Of a DNA stretch of 55,109 bases, positions 27,892 to 35,818 are shown piece after piece (the first letter of the stretch is position 1; each line of letters starts with the position of its first letter). The notes beneath the pieces were generated by a model, which did not search any database, was not told where the DNA came from, and saw only the letters and a program-made list of their open reading frames with translations. Made by a program: the position numbers and the translations under genes. Origin of the DNA: Gammaproteobacteria bacterium (GTDB lineage Bacteria; Pseudomonadota; Gammaproteobacteria; GCA-001735895); assembly GCA_029862125.1 (NCBI GenBank), contig JAOTXY010000016.1:1-55109 (forward strand). The letters run 5' to 3'.

Positions 27892-28701
27892 TCAGTCATG
27901 GCGTAATAACTGTTGTCGAATAGCCTCGAGCCTCAGCGCGTGGTTGGTGAAAATCCAGTCCACACCCCGGTTCAATTCGCGGTAAAAACCAAAGCGAGAT
28001 TCGACAAAGCCAGTGCCTACTTTTTGTCCTCCCAGGTGATGACGCTTGATCATGTTCCGATTCGCTAACAGGTAGTGTCCACAAACGCCTCCAAGATCAT
28101 TGGCCTGCGCCGCGCGACTAAAGTCCCCGGTATTTAACTCGGCTACCGGCAGGCAGCTACCGCCACCGGCAAACTTGACCAGGTCGAACAGGTCGAACTG
28201 TAGCGCCAGGAAATGATAATCGGTGCCAGCTGTAAGCGAGGCAAAGATTTCCTGCAAACGTCCTGACTTACTCGCCTCCGAACCCAGCTCATCACGTTTC
28301 AGTTCGACCATTAAATGACTGATCCCACCAAAACGTTCTACGACTTCTGCCAGTGTCGGGATATCAGGCACCCGTTTTCTTAACTCGGTCAAACTCGTTT
28401 CAGCCACCACCAGCTCGACATCGAATACACGTCGAGTATCGGTATCATGAATAACCACCGGCTCCAGATCACGGGTCCATCGCACATCGAACTCGATCCC
28501 CCAGGCACCCGCTTCGACAACCCGCGTAAAAGCTGCCATGGTGTTTTCTTTAACCTGAAGATTATCGTGTTCGCCACGGTGCGAAATAACCTTGCCTTCA
28601 AGCAATGCCTGATGAGAAGGTCGGGGTCGGGGTATGATCATGAACCATTTTTCGACCAGGTACTGAACAACACGTTCCAGTTGGTAACGCAGGCGTATCA
28701 C
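27892..28701 (-). CDS. Glycerophosphodiester phosphodiesterase family protein
   Basis: Hydrolyses glycerophosphodiesters to glycerol-3-phosphate and an alcohol, or a related phosphodiester. The catalytic HRGEHDNLQVKENTMAAF and GIEFDVRWTRDLEPVVIHD motifs supply the general acid/base His and the metal-binding Glu/Asp residues. A C-terminal WIFTNH segment is also typical. GTG 28701 is chosen because it overlaps the stop of the 64-codon gene upstream (GTGA); a longer frame to 28785 runs inside that gene. Length is then 269 residues. The helix RLRYQLERVVQYLVEKWF ahead of the catalytic domain has no clear function. Confidence 0.85.
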   Translation of the reverse strand: MIRLRYQLERVVQYLVEKWFMIIPRPRPSHQALLEGKVISHRGEHDNLQVKENTMAAFTRVVEAGAWGIEFDVRWTRDLEPVVIHDTDTRRVFDVELVVAETSLTELRKRVPDIPTLAEVVERFGGISHLMVELKRDELGSEASKSGRLQEIFASLTAGTDYHFLALQFDLFDLVKFAGGGSCLPVAELNTGDFSRAAQANDLGGVCGHYLLANRNMIKRHHLGGQKVGTGFVESRFGFYRELNRGVDWIFTNHALRLEAIRQQLLRHD

Positions 28702-28892
28702 TGTTGCCAGTCCAGGTCGCGGCAGGGTACCGGGTAAGACAGGCTGACCGGTGCAAGGGCAAAGTCGCGGGCGCTTTCGTAACAAGTAACCTTGCCTTTA
28801 CCGTCGACCCAGAATAGATGCGGATCGAGATCCCTGGTCGCCAGCATTATAAAAAGTGCCCTAATCGAGATGCGCATAGTTAAAAGAGGCAT
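28698..28892 (-). CDS. Small hypothetical protein coupled to the GDPD gene
   Basis: A 64-residue frame (ATG at 28892, or at 28877 to give MRISIRALFIML...). The N-terminus is hydrophobic and the remainder reads LFWVDGKGKVTCYESARDF. Its TGA overlaps the GTG of the phosphodiesterase gene, a translational-coupling arrangement that supports it being real. I do not recognise a family. Confidence 0.55.
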   Translation of the reverse strand: MPLLTMRISIRALFIMLATRDLDPHLFWVDGKGKVTCYESARDFALAPVSLSYPVPCRDLDWQQ

Positions 28893-28956
28893 CAGGGAAC
28901 TCTAATAGAATAAGTCTCTAATTTATATGATTACGCAGAATTAAAGTTTAATAAAA

Positions 28957-28970
28957 CCAACTCGTGTTGG
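28957..28970. other. Perfect hairpin in intergenic region
   Basis: CCAAC-TCGT-GTTGG stem-loop between the divergent or tandem small genes, with AT-rich flanks. No T tract follows on the strand read by the 77-residue gene, so a terminator is not certain. Confidence 0.3.
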
Positions 28971-29041
28971 CGTCAATCGGTGTTGAGAGGAGTCCGCCAT
29001 CCTTGGCAGAGAGGGGAAGTCAAAACACGGAGAATTTCTAC

Positions 29042-29275
29042 CTAGCTGGCAATCGCTTTCTCGCGCACCGATCTCAAACGCTTGTTCAAAAAGCGCAGTT
29101 CCGATATCAGGTAACGCTTACGTCCGGATTCGAGCTGCGACGCATTACTCGTCCCGACTTGTTGTCTAATACTGTCTATCGATCGTACCAGTTTGATTTC
29201 GTCGATCGCGAGACCCATGTTTTTCAAAACACATTGCGTCGACAGCGGGTCGATATGGATATTTACCTGGCTCAT
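29042..29275 (-). CDS. Small hypothetical protein preceded by Crp/Fnr-like sites
   Basis: 77 residues starting MSQVNIHIDPLSTQCVLKN. ATG 29275 has GAGGT 6 nt upstream. The C-terminal half is basic and probably helical (RKRYLISELRFLNKRLRSV). No signal peptide, metal motif or known family is visible. Two palindromic Crp/Fnr-like sites lie 80-130 nt upstream (29355-29370 and 29396-29409), suggesting control by oxygen, NO or carbon status. Confidence 0.6.
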   Translation of the reverse strand: MSQVNIHIDPLSTQCVLKNMGLAIDEIKLVRSIDSIRQQVGTSNASQLESGRKRYLISELRFLNKRLRSVREKAIAS

Positions 29276-29354
29276 GGTATACCTCAACTTAAATTTGAAG
29301 AGGATATATAGGACTGCAACCGGCGCTTATCTGTGACTCAAATTGCGCTCCATC

Positions 29355-29370
29355 TGTGAATTTATTCACT
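29355..29370 (-). promoter_or_regulatory. Crp-like palindromic site
   Basis: TGTGAATTTATTCACT contains the perfect palindrome GTGAA-TTTA-TTCAC. It matches TGTGA-N6-TCACA in all but the last base. It lies 80 nt upstream of the 77-residue gene. Confidence 0.45.
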
Positions 29371-29395
29371 GCCATAGGCCCCATAGAACAAGGCT

Positions 29396-29409
29396 GTGAC
29401 CGAAGTCAA
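29396..29409 (-). promoter_or_regulatory. Dnr-like box
   Basis: GTGACCGAAGTCAA has a full GTCAA half and a GTGAC half with the correct spacer, one base from the TTGAC-N4-GTCAA palindrome seen before nirS. It lies about 125 nt upstream of the 77-residue gene. Confidence 0.4.
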
Positions 29410-29455
29410 AATTTATTTGGGCAGTGCGTCACAGTCAGGTTTTGCCGTGATTCGC

Positions 29456-30277
29456 TCAATCCGAATCGATATGATCCAGTGCCGCGTTTAGCGTTATGCC
29501 ACAATCCTGCTCGACCTTCAGTTGCAGCAATTCATCGGCGCGGGTTTTACCACGATTAATTGCCGCAATCGGAATTCCCGTTCGCTGCGCCTCGCGGATA
29601 AAGCGAAACCCCGAGTACAACATTAACGAGGATCCAACAACCAGCATGGCATCGGCCGACGCAAGCGCATCGAAACATTCCTGCACCCGCACCCGGGGTA
29701 CGGTTTCACCAAAAAACACAACCTGCGGTTTCAATACCCCACCACAAGATTCGCAAGCGGGCACATCGATCGCGCAGTGATCGAAATCGTTGAGCAATGC
29801 ATCGCCGTCCGGAGCGCTTTTAGCCGATAGATCTATCAGCACAGAATTGTGATCGAGCAACCGCTGCTGCATCGCCGCACGCTCGATGGTAACCCCACAG
29901 TCGAGGCAAACCACCCTGGCCAGCGAGCCATGTAACTCGGTAACCTGTTTGCTGCCAGCGCGCTGATGCAGGCCATCGACATTTTGGGTGACGGTAGTTG
30001 CGAGCCAGCCCAGCTCTTCGAGGCGTGCCAGTGCCTGGTGGGCCTGGTTGGGCGCGGCAAGGCAAAACCGCTGCCAGCCAATATATGAACGCGCCCAGTA
30101 TCGCTGCCTGGCCTCGTGCTGTTCGACGAATTCACCATACTCGATCGGTTTCTGGTGCTTCCAGTTGCCACTGTCATCACGGTAGTCGGGAATACCGGAC
30201 GCGGTGCTGACACCGGCACCGGTAAGCACGAAGATGCGCTCGTGGTCAGTGATAAAATTGGATAGCAATGAAGACAT
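29456..30277 (-). CDS. Sir2-family NAD-dependent deacylase (sirtuin)
   Basis: Removes acyl groups from protein lysines using NAD+. The Rossmann NAD site is GAGVSTASGIPDYR, followed by TQNVDGLHQRAG and the catalytic His in ELHGSL. Two zinc-binding pairs (CLDCG and CESCG) are complete. ATG 30277 is chosen; the frame continues 30 codons upstream, overlapping the divergent MetE-like gene, without conserved residues. At 273 residues it is full length. An NQA-type insertion between the zinc pairs (about 35 residues) is longer than in minimal sirtuins. Confidence 0.9.
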   Translation of the reverse strand: MSSLLSNFITDHERIFVLTGAGVSTASGIPDYRDDSGNWKHQKPIEYGEFVEQHEARQRYWARSYIGWQRFCLAAPNQAHQALARLEELGWLATTVTQNVDGLHQRAGSKQVTELHGSLARVVCLDCGVTIERAAMQQRLLDHNSVLIDLSAKSAPDGDALLNDFDHCAIDVPACESCGGVLKPQVVFFGETVPRVRVQECFDALASADAMLVVGSSLMLYSGFRFIREAQRTGIPIAAINRGKTRADELLQLKVEQDCGITLNAALDHIDSD

Positions 30278-30351
30278 GCGCACCAGTTTAACAGGCTCGA
30301 AGCGTTGATTAGCGCTTTTATCCGCTACCCTTCTTCCATTATTATGAGCTG

Positions 30352-31401
30352 ATGGCCATCCGCACAACCTGCATCGGTGCTTACCCGAAACCAGACTATA
30401 TCGAGATCGGCAACTTCGCCGAAACCGAGGAGCAGGATGGCAGCGTGACGCGCGCTTTCACCTATACCCAGGACAACGCCGACAAGGTGCCCGAGGAATT
30501 GCTGAGCAGGGCAACTCGCGAGGCGATCCAGGACCAGATTGATTGCGGCATTGATATCCCGACTGACGGAGAACAGCGGCGTGAGAATTATATTCACTAT
30601 CACTGCCGTCATCTCGACGGTATCGATTTCGAAAACCTTAGCAACAAGGTGCATCGTAACGGTGCGGCCGTGGCCGATCTGCCGACCATTAGTGCCAGGA
30701 TCGAGCCCGGGGGTGATCATTTCCTCGATCGGGATTTCCAGGTCGCGCAGGATTACAGTGACCGTCCGGTCAAGATTACCGTGCCGGGTCCCCTGTCGAT
30801 CATCGACACTACTGCAAACGTTTATTACCGCAGTGAGCGCGAACTCGCTTTCGACCTGGCAGATGCGCTTAACTTTGAAATTCGGGCGCTCGCCGCCGCA
30901 GGCTGTCAGTATATACAGGTCGACGAGCCCCTGTTTGTGCGCAAGGTTGATGACGCCCTGGCCTTTGGCACCGAGTGTCTTGACCGCTGCTTCGATGGCG
31001 TACCCGAGCATGTCACACGGGTGATGCACATGTGTTGCGGCTACCCGGGTCATATCGACGACGAAGACTATATAAAAGCCGATCCCGAATGCTACTTTCA
31101 ACTGGCCAGAAAAATTGACAAGACCGGTATCCACCAGGTTTCGATCGAGGACGCTCATTGCCTCAACGATCTGAAACTACTCGAGAACTTTGCCGACACC
31201 GCCGTGATCCTCGGCGTGGTCACGATCGCAAACAGCAGAATCGAAAGCACTGAAACTATTCAGCAACGCCTCGAGCTTGCGCTGCAGCACATCGATGCGG
31301 ATCGGCTACTGGCGGCGCCCGACTGCGGCCTGATGATGCTGGGCCGCGACCTGGCAATGGCCAAGCTGAAAAACATGTGCACGGCAGCGGGGACAATCTG
31401 A
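30352..31401 (+). CDS. MetE C-terminal-like cobalamin-independent methyltransferase
   Basis: 349 residues of the UROD/MetE TIM-barrel type. Zinc-thiolate ligands are visible in MHMCCGYPG (H226, C228) and in the C-terminal APDCGLMML, with the substrate segment QYIQVDEPLF between them. The large N-terminal domain of full MetE (about 750 residues) is missing. That is normal for the stand-alone MetE-C group, which may use other methyl donors than methyl-tetrahydropteroyl-triglutamate. Start ATG 30352 has only a weak GAG. It diverges from the sirtuin gene. Confidence 0.82.
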   Translation: MAIRTTCIGAYPKPDYIEIGNFAETEEQDGSVTRAFTYTQDNADKVPEELLSRATREAIQDQIDCGIDIPTDGEQRRENYIHYHCRHLDGIDFENLSNKVHRNGAAVADLPTISARIEPGGDHFLDRDFQVAQDYSDRPVKITVPGPLSIIDTTANVYYRSERELAFDLADALNFEIRALAAAGCQYIQVDEPLFVRKVDDALAFGTECLDRCFDGVPEHVTRVMHMCCGYPGHIDDEDYIKADPECYFQLARKIDKTGIHQVSIEDAHCLNDLKLLENFADTAVILGVVTIANSRIESTETIQQRLELALQHIDADRLLAAPDCGLMMLGRDLAMAKLKNMCTAAGTI

Positions 31402-31465
31402 CTTTGTATTACAAACCGGTTAAGCAGCAACCTGGAGCCGTTCAACCAAATAGCAGGGAATTCAT

Positions 31466-32461
31466 ATGCCGATAGATCTCACTACCAAGAAGATAATCAT
31501 GATTCACGGCCTGGCCTCCAAGCCACCGCGGAATCAAACGCACCAGTTATGGCGCCGTACCCTGACCGAAAATATCCGCGTCAGTCATCGCCGACTCGCG
31601 CGCAGCCTCGACGCCAATCCCGAGGTGTTCGAGTCCGCTTACTGGGCCGACGTGGTACCTCACCATATTCCTGACGATGCCGGCTACACCAAAAAACTGC
31701 AGCTACAGGTAGACAAGGTCATCGCCGAACGGCGGAAAATAAAAGACAAATTCCATGTCGGCATGGGTGAAAAAGTATCCGGATTTTTCAAGGATCGCGG
31801 CGTCGACCTGGTGAAGTTGCTGGCCGGTGCATTGACGGTCAAAGACAACGTCATGAACAATTTTCTGCGCGAGACCGAGCTCTACGACACAGACCAGTAT
31901 ATTGCCGATCAAATGCGCGCACCGCTCGAAAACGCGCTACGCCGTGCCTGGGATGAAGGACGCGAACCCGTCGTCGTTGCACACAGCATGGGCAGCTTTA
32001 TCGGCTATGACGTGCTGTGGCGGTTTTCGCATCGTAAAACTGCCGGCTTTAAAATCTACAATAAAAAACGGGTGAAAATGTTTATCACGATGGGCTCACC
32101 GCTCGGTGATTCGGTGGTGCGGGATTTGCTGTTCGCCAAACATCACAAGTCTTATAGCCCGCGATGGTTTCCAACCAATATTGATTTTTGGCACAACTAC
32201 GCCTGCCTTGGTGACGTGGTCTCGCATCAGAGAAATTTCGATACCGAATTTTATGAACCGATGCGCAAGTTGAAGTTATTCCCGAAAAAACCCAGATTTC
32301 GCACCATCGATTATGTCGATTTACACAATCCATTCGAAGTCGTGACTCACTCCGGGAATCGCAAACGGGAAAAACGCAACCCGCACAAGTCCTATGGTTA
32401 CCTGGCGCAGCCGCGACTGGGTAGCTGGATTGCGGATTACCTGCTGGATCGATTGCGTTAG
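31466..32461 (+). CDS. Alpha/beta-hydrolase-fold protein
   Basis: 331 residues. IMIHGLASKPPRN (oxyanion HG loop) and VVVAHSMGSFIGYD (nucleophile elbow, Ser of AHSMG) identify a serine hydrolase. Candidate Asp/His partners lie in the C-terminal half (CLGDVVSHQRN, DLHNPFEVVTHS). A basic insertion (about 75-125) with KVSGFFKDRGVDLVKLL may be a lid. There is no signal peptide. Substrate unknown; lipase or esterase activity is a family-level guess. It lies 64 nt after the MetE-like gene. Confidence 0.7.
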   Translation: MPIDLTTKKIIMIHGLASKPPRNQTHQLWRRTLTENIRVSHRRLARSLDANPEVFESAYWADVVPHHIPDDAGYTKKLQLQVDKVIAERRKIKDKFHVGMGEKVSGFFKDRGVDLVKLLAGALTVKDNVMNNFLRETELYDTDQYIADQMRAPLENALRRAWDEGREPVVVAHSMGSFIGYDVLWRFSHRKTAGFKIYNKKRVKMFITMGSPLGDSVVRDLLFAKHHKSYSPRWFPTNIDFWHNYACLGDVVSHQRNFDTEFYEPMRKLKLFPKKPRFRTIDYVDLHNPFEVVTHSGNRKREKRNPHKSYGYLAQPRLGSWIADYLLDRLR

Positions 32462-32511
32462 GCAAGCCGGGAAATACCGGCCGACGTCGGTTTTAACTTG
32501 ATCGCGGTGTA

Positions 32512-34074
32512 TCAGGAGTAAGTGTCAAAACTGCAAATCCGGTTACGCCCGCTTTGCTTTGCCTGGTAAAGGGCAATATCCGCCTGCTCTATCAACAAGG
32601 TGCTGCTTTTATCGTAGATCGGCAACATAGCCGCTACGCCGATACTGACGGTTACATAGGGCGAAACGCTTGAGGTAACGTGTGGCAATTTTGCATCCTC
32701 GACCGAGCCAAGGCATTCTTCAGCAACCTTTATTGCACCTTCTAAGTCAGCCGCAGGCAGCAAGGCAATAAATTCCTCGCCACCGTATCGCGCAATCAGG
32801 TCACCTGTACGCTGCATGCAATCACTCAGAATTTTCGCCACCGCGACCAGGCACTCATCGCCACGCAAGTGACCGTGGTGGTCATTGTATTCCTTGAATT
32901 TATCAACATCGATCATCAGCAATGCCAATGACTGTTCGGCGCGGGCGCTGCGACTCCATTCAGCCATCAGTCGCACATCAAATTCGCGTCGGTTACAAAT
33001 CGATGTCAACGCATCGACGCGGGCAATATTGTTAAGTTCCTGCTGCGATCGACGGGCCTGCAAATGCATGTTCAATCGTGCCCGCAACACCCTGGGATGA
33101 AACGGCCGGGCAATGAAATCGGCGGCACCTGACTCAAACGCCTGCACTTCGGCCTCGGTGGTTTTGTCATCGGAAATAAAAACGACCGGAACCACGGTAT
33201 CAAGATCAGAATCGGTCGAATTACGCCACCAGTCGGTGCTTTCGATGCCACCGATTAATGCCGTATTCACCAGCACCAGGTCCGGCATCCCGTGATCTAA
33301 CGCCGAAGCCACGAGCCCTTTGAAATTCGCGGCGACTTCCACCTGGACATCGCGCATTTGCTCTATGATCATTTGCAGACTCTGCACATCGTCATCGAGC
33401 ACCAGCATCCGCTGCATCGCGGGCTGCTCGCAGACTGCTTTCGAGCTGTCGTCGGAGATCATCGAGCCGGTTTTCAGAAATGCATCCAGTTCGGATTCCA
33501 GCGGAAAGCCGATGACCAGTTCACCCTGGTCGCTGATAACGATGGGTATATTGCGGTCAAATTCACGATTGCCATCCCACTGGGTTTGCCATTTAGCCAG
33601 TTCCTCATCCTGACGGGCGTCATCCTGGGGCGGCTCGATACCCAGTTCTTTAAGTAGCGCGGCGAGCAGTTCCGGATCAGAAATATCCTGGCCGTCGAGC
33701 CACAAGGCGCGAAATATGCGTCGGCGCAACTGGCTTGCCCTGGCGGGATCACTTTTATTAACCGTGTTGAACAGCGTCGAAGCAGCCGCCGAGTTGGGGC
33801 GAAACATGGGGACGTTAATCCGGGTTGACGGTGCCTTGCGGCGTACCTCAGCGACCTCGGTCACGAGTTCGCTAAGGACTTTGAAACCCGCCTGTTTGCT
33901 GGAAACGGATGGGGCATGCTGAATACTGCGAAATTCAACCTGGTCTTCCAGGTCCATCGCATGTAGACGTTCATTTAACGCGTAACAGAAAGGACAGTTA
34001 AAATCGGCGTACACGGTGAAATTACCAACACCCGACTCGCCTGACTGCGCCCCTGCTTGTGATGCATTTCCCAT
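32512..34074 (-). CDS. DsbA-like thioredoxin fold + degenerate receiver + GGDEF diguanylate cyclase
   Basis: 520 residues with three domains. Residues about 17-205 form a DsbA/FrnE-type thioredoxin fold with active site CPFC (27-30). Residues about 222-340 form a receiver domain whose acidic cluster is kept (DDD 227-229), but the phosphoacceptor Asp is Asn (LVLVN270) and the conserved Lys is Arg (ARPFHP). Residues about 350-515 form a GGDEF domain with GGEEF (431-435) and an inhibitory-site RTGD (422-425). Predicted to make c-di-GMP under control of thiol redox or a bound partner rather than phosphorylation. No signal peptide or membrane helix is seen. Confidence 0.88.
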   Translation of the reverse strand: MGNASQAGAQSGESGVGNFTVYADFNCPFCYALNERLHAMDLEDQVEFRSIQHAPSVSSKQAGFKVLSELVTEVAEVRRKAPSTRINVPMFRPNSAAASTLFNTVNKSDPARASQLRRRIFRALWLDGQDISDPELLAALLKELGIEPPQDDARQDEELAKWQTQWDGNREFDRNIPIVISDQGELVIGFPLESELDAFLKTGSMISDDSSKAVCEQPAMQRMLVLDDDVQSLQMIIEQMRDVQVEVAANFKGLVASALDHGMPDLVLVNTALIGGIESTDWWRNSTDSDLDTVVPVVFISDDKTTEAEVQAFESGAADFIARPFHPRVLRARLNMHLQARRSQQELNNIARVDALTSICNRREFDVRLMAEWSRSARAEQSLALLMIDVDKFKEYNDHHGHLRGDECLVAVAKILSDCMQRTGDLIARYGGEEFIALLPAADLEGAIKVAEECLGSVEDAKLPHVTSSVSPYVTVSIGVAAMLPIYDKSSTLLIEQADIALYQAKQSGRNRICSFDTYS

Positions 34075-34321
34075 GCCCAGGGTTCCAGTTTTTGGTTATT
34101 GTAGTTATCTACGAATAATCGCGCTTATCTGACGCGGATTATATGCTATTCCCGTTCGCAATCGAAACTTTGATTTTTCACCCCTGAAAAGCGGTTGGCT
34201 CGTGCCGCGGATATCCGCATTGAAGTTCATCTTAAGCACCTGAATTTAATCATTTTCTACCTCCATATCGAACCCCATGTTAAGGTGAACGCGGGGCAAT
34301 TGACAATGACCCTATAATTCA

Positions 34322-35638
34322 ATGACCTTGAAGCGACTAATCCTGCCGATTGCAATCGTTACCCTGTTGACGCTTGTGTTGTACTGGTTGGTTGCATCGC
34401 GACTACTGCTGGACCCGCCTGATACTACCTCGTCACCCGATACCTCCACGAACTCGGCAGAAGTCGTAAAAACCGAATTCGAACCAGTCGTAACCGCTGC
34501 AGTCGAACCTGCCACCAATGCCGCGAGTATTAGCGAAGACAGTGGCCGCCGGGGAAGCTCGAAACTGGTCGAAATATTCGGACGCGTACTGGACCCGGAA
34601 CTGCAACCTGTCGACGACGTTTTCATTACCGAAGAACGCTATTTCTTCAATACGCGCAGTGACGCGGAGGGCAACTACAGGATCTCATTGAACTTGCCCC
34701 AGCATCGCTATCCAACGCTCAATTTTCTGCGCCACAAGTTCAATGGCAAACGCATCAAGCTTACAAAAGAGCTATTACAACAAAAACAATCATATGAGCT
34801 CAACGTCATACTTGAGGATAATCCCGACACGGTCAAACTATCGGGCTGGGTTGGCAACGAGCTCGGCGTTGCACTCGAGGGCGCGCGAGTCGAACTCACC
34901 GCGCAGGAAGTGTTTGACGGGGAAAATTTTTACCTGACCGTGTTTTCAGATCCCCGGGGTAATTTTCAACTTGACGGTGTTCGGGTTGCGGAAAAATACA
35001 GGCTATCGGTAAACCTGGCGCCCGAGTATCCCGTTTTCCTGGACCCCGATTTCAGTGTCAGTCTCAATCCACAACCGCTTAACATCGAGCTTAAGTCTCT
35101 CAAGTTTGTCGATATCGACGGCATGATAATGAATCGGGAAGCCGCCCCGGTAGCCGACTTTGAGATCTATGTCAGCAATGTTACGACCGGGGTGCACTCC
35201 GGCAAAATCGTCAGCGACTCTTCCGGATTTTTTTCGCTCAAGCACTTCCCGGTAGGTGAAATCAGCCTGGCAACCCGTGGTTCCGATATCTATGAAATTA
35301 CCGGCCTGGTATTGACCGACAACGAGTACCAGAACCTGCTATTGACAATCGACAGGGGCAACCAAAACCTGACCGGGTGGATCAAGGGAGAAAACGGCAT
35401 CGTACCCCAACGCGCGATGGTGACACTGGATCAAACCTTGCTCGATGGCCAGATCAGGTATCATCAATACCGCTCGCAAGCCACCGACATCGATGGCAGG
35501 TTTACCTTTAGCAATCTCGGTAGCGGCGAATATCGAATCACAACATACGCGCAGGGCTACCAGAAACAGGAATTGATGCACCGCCTGCGTAGCCGGTCTG
35601 ACGAAGTCCAGGTCACGCTGCGGCGCCTCGAAGACTGA
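34322..35638 (+). CDS. Membrane-anchored protein with carboxypeptidase-regulatory-like repeats
   Basis: 438 residues. One N-terminal membrane helix (LPIAIVTLLTLVLYWLVA), a Ser/Thr/Pro-rich spacer (34-75), then about four beta-sandwich repeats of the CarboxypepD_reg type. Typical lines are GRVLDPELQPVDDVFI, GWVGNELGVALEGARVELTA, GNFQLDGVRV and GRFTFSNLGSGEYRI. It probably faces the periplasm and could bind protein or polysaccharide. No catalytic residues are seen. It diverges from the GGDEF gene across a 247 nt AT-rich gap with TATAAT at 34313-34318, near its start. Confidence 0.7.
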   Translation: MTLKRLILPIAIVTLLTLVLYWLVASRLLLDPPDTTSSPDTSTNSAEVVKTEFEPVVTAAVEPATNAASISEDSGRRGSSKLVEIFGRVLDPELQPVDDVFITEERYFFNTRSDAEGNYRISLNLPQHRYPTLNFLRHKFNGKRIKLTKELLQQKQSYELNVILEDNPDTVKLSGWVGNELGVALEGARVELTAQEVFDGENFYLTVFSDPRGNFQLDGVRVAEKYRLSVNLAPEYPVFLDPDFSVSLNPQPLNIELKSLKFVDIDGMIMNREAAPVADFEIYVSNVTTGVHSGKIVSDSSGFFSLKHFPVGEISLATRGSDIYEITGLVLTDNEYQNLLLTIDRGNQNLTGWIKGENGIVPQRAMVTLDQTLLDGQIRYHQYRSQATDIDGRFTFSNLGSGEYRITTYAQGYQKQELMHRLRSRSDEVQVTLRRLED

Positions 35639-35818
35639 GAATCTTGATTCGCTTGTTTCCCTGCGATCAGGATAAATCGACGCACGACCGCCGAAACAAA
35701 TGTTATTATCCGCGCAATAATGATTACCTGAAACTGTATCCGCTGCTGGAACTTTGCTCGCGGCCGCCGGTGAAAGAATTTTCAGAATAATAGTGTTCAG
35801 CCACGACGAGGGGGAAGC

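Noticed and set aside
28702-28785. Longer N-terminus for the GDPD gene (starting 28785)
   Set aside because: It lies inside the 64-codon gene on the same strand and shows no conserved residues; the GTGA overlap gives a better start.
30325-31158. Long minus-strand ORF (277 codons)
   Set aside because: Antisense to the MetE-like gene, which has conserved zinc ligands in the opposite frame.
34302-34318. Sigma-70 promoter TTGACA + TATAAT before the repeat protein
   Set aside because: The spacer is only 7 nt; only the TATAAT may be used and a proper -35 was not found.
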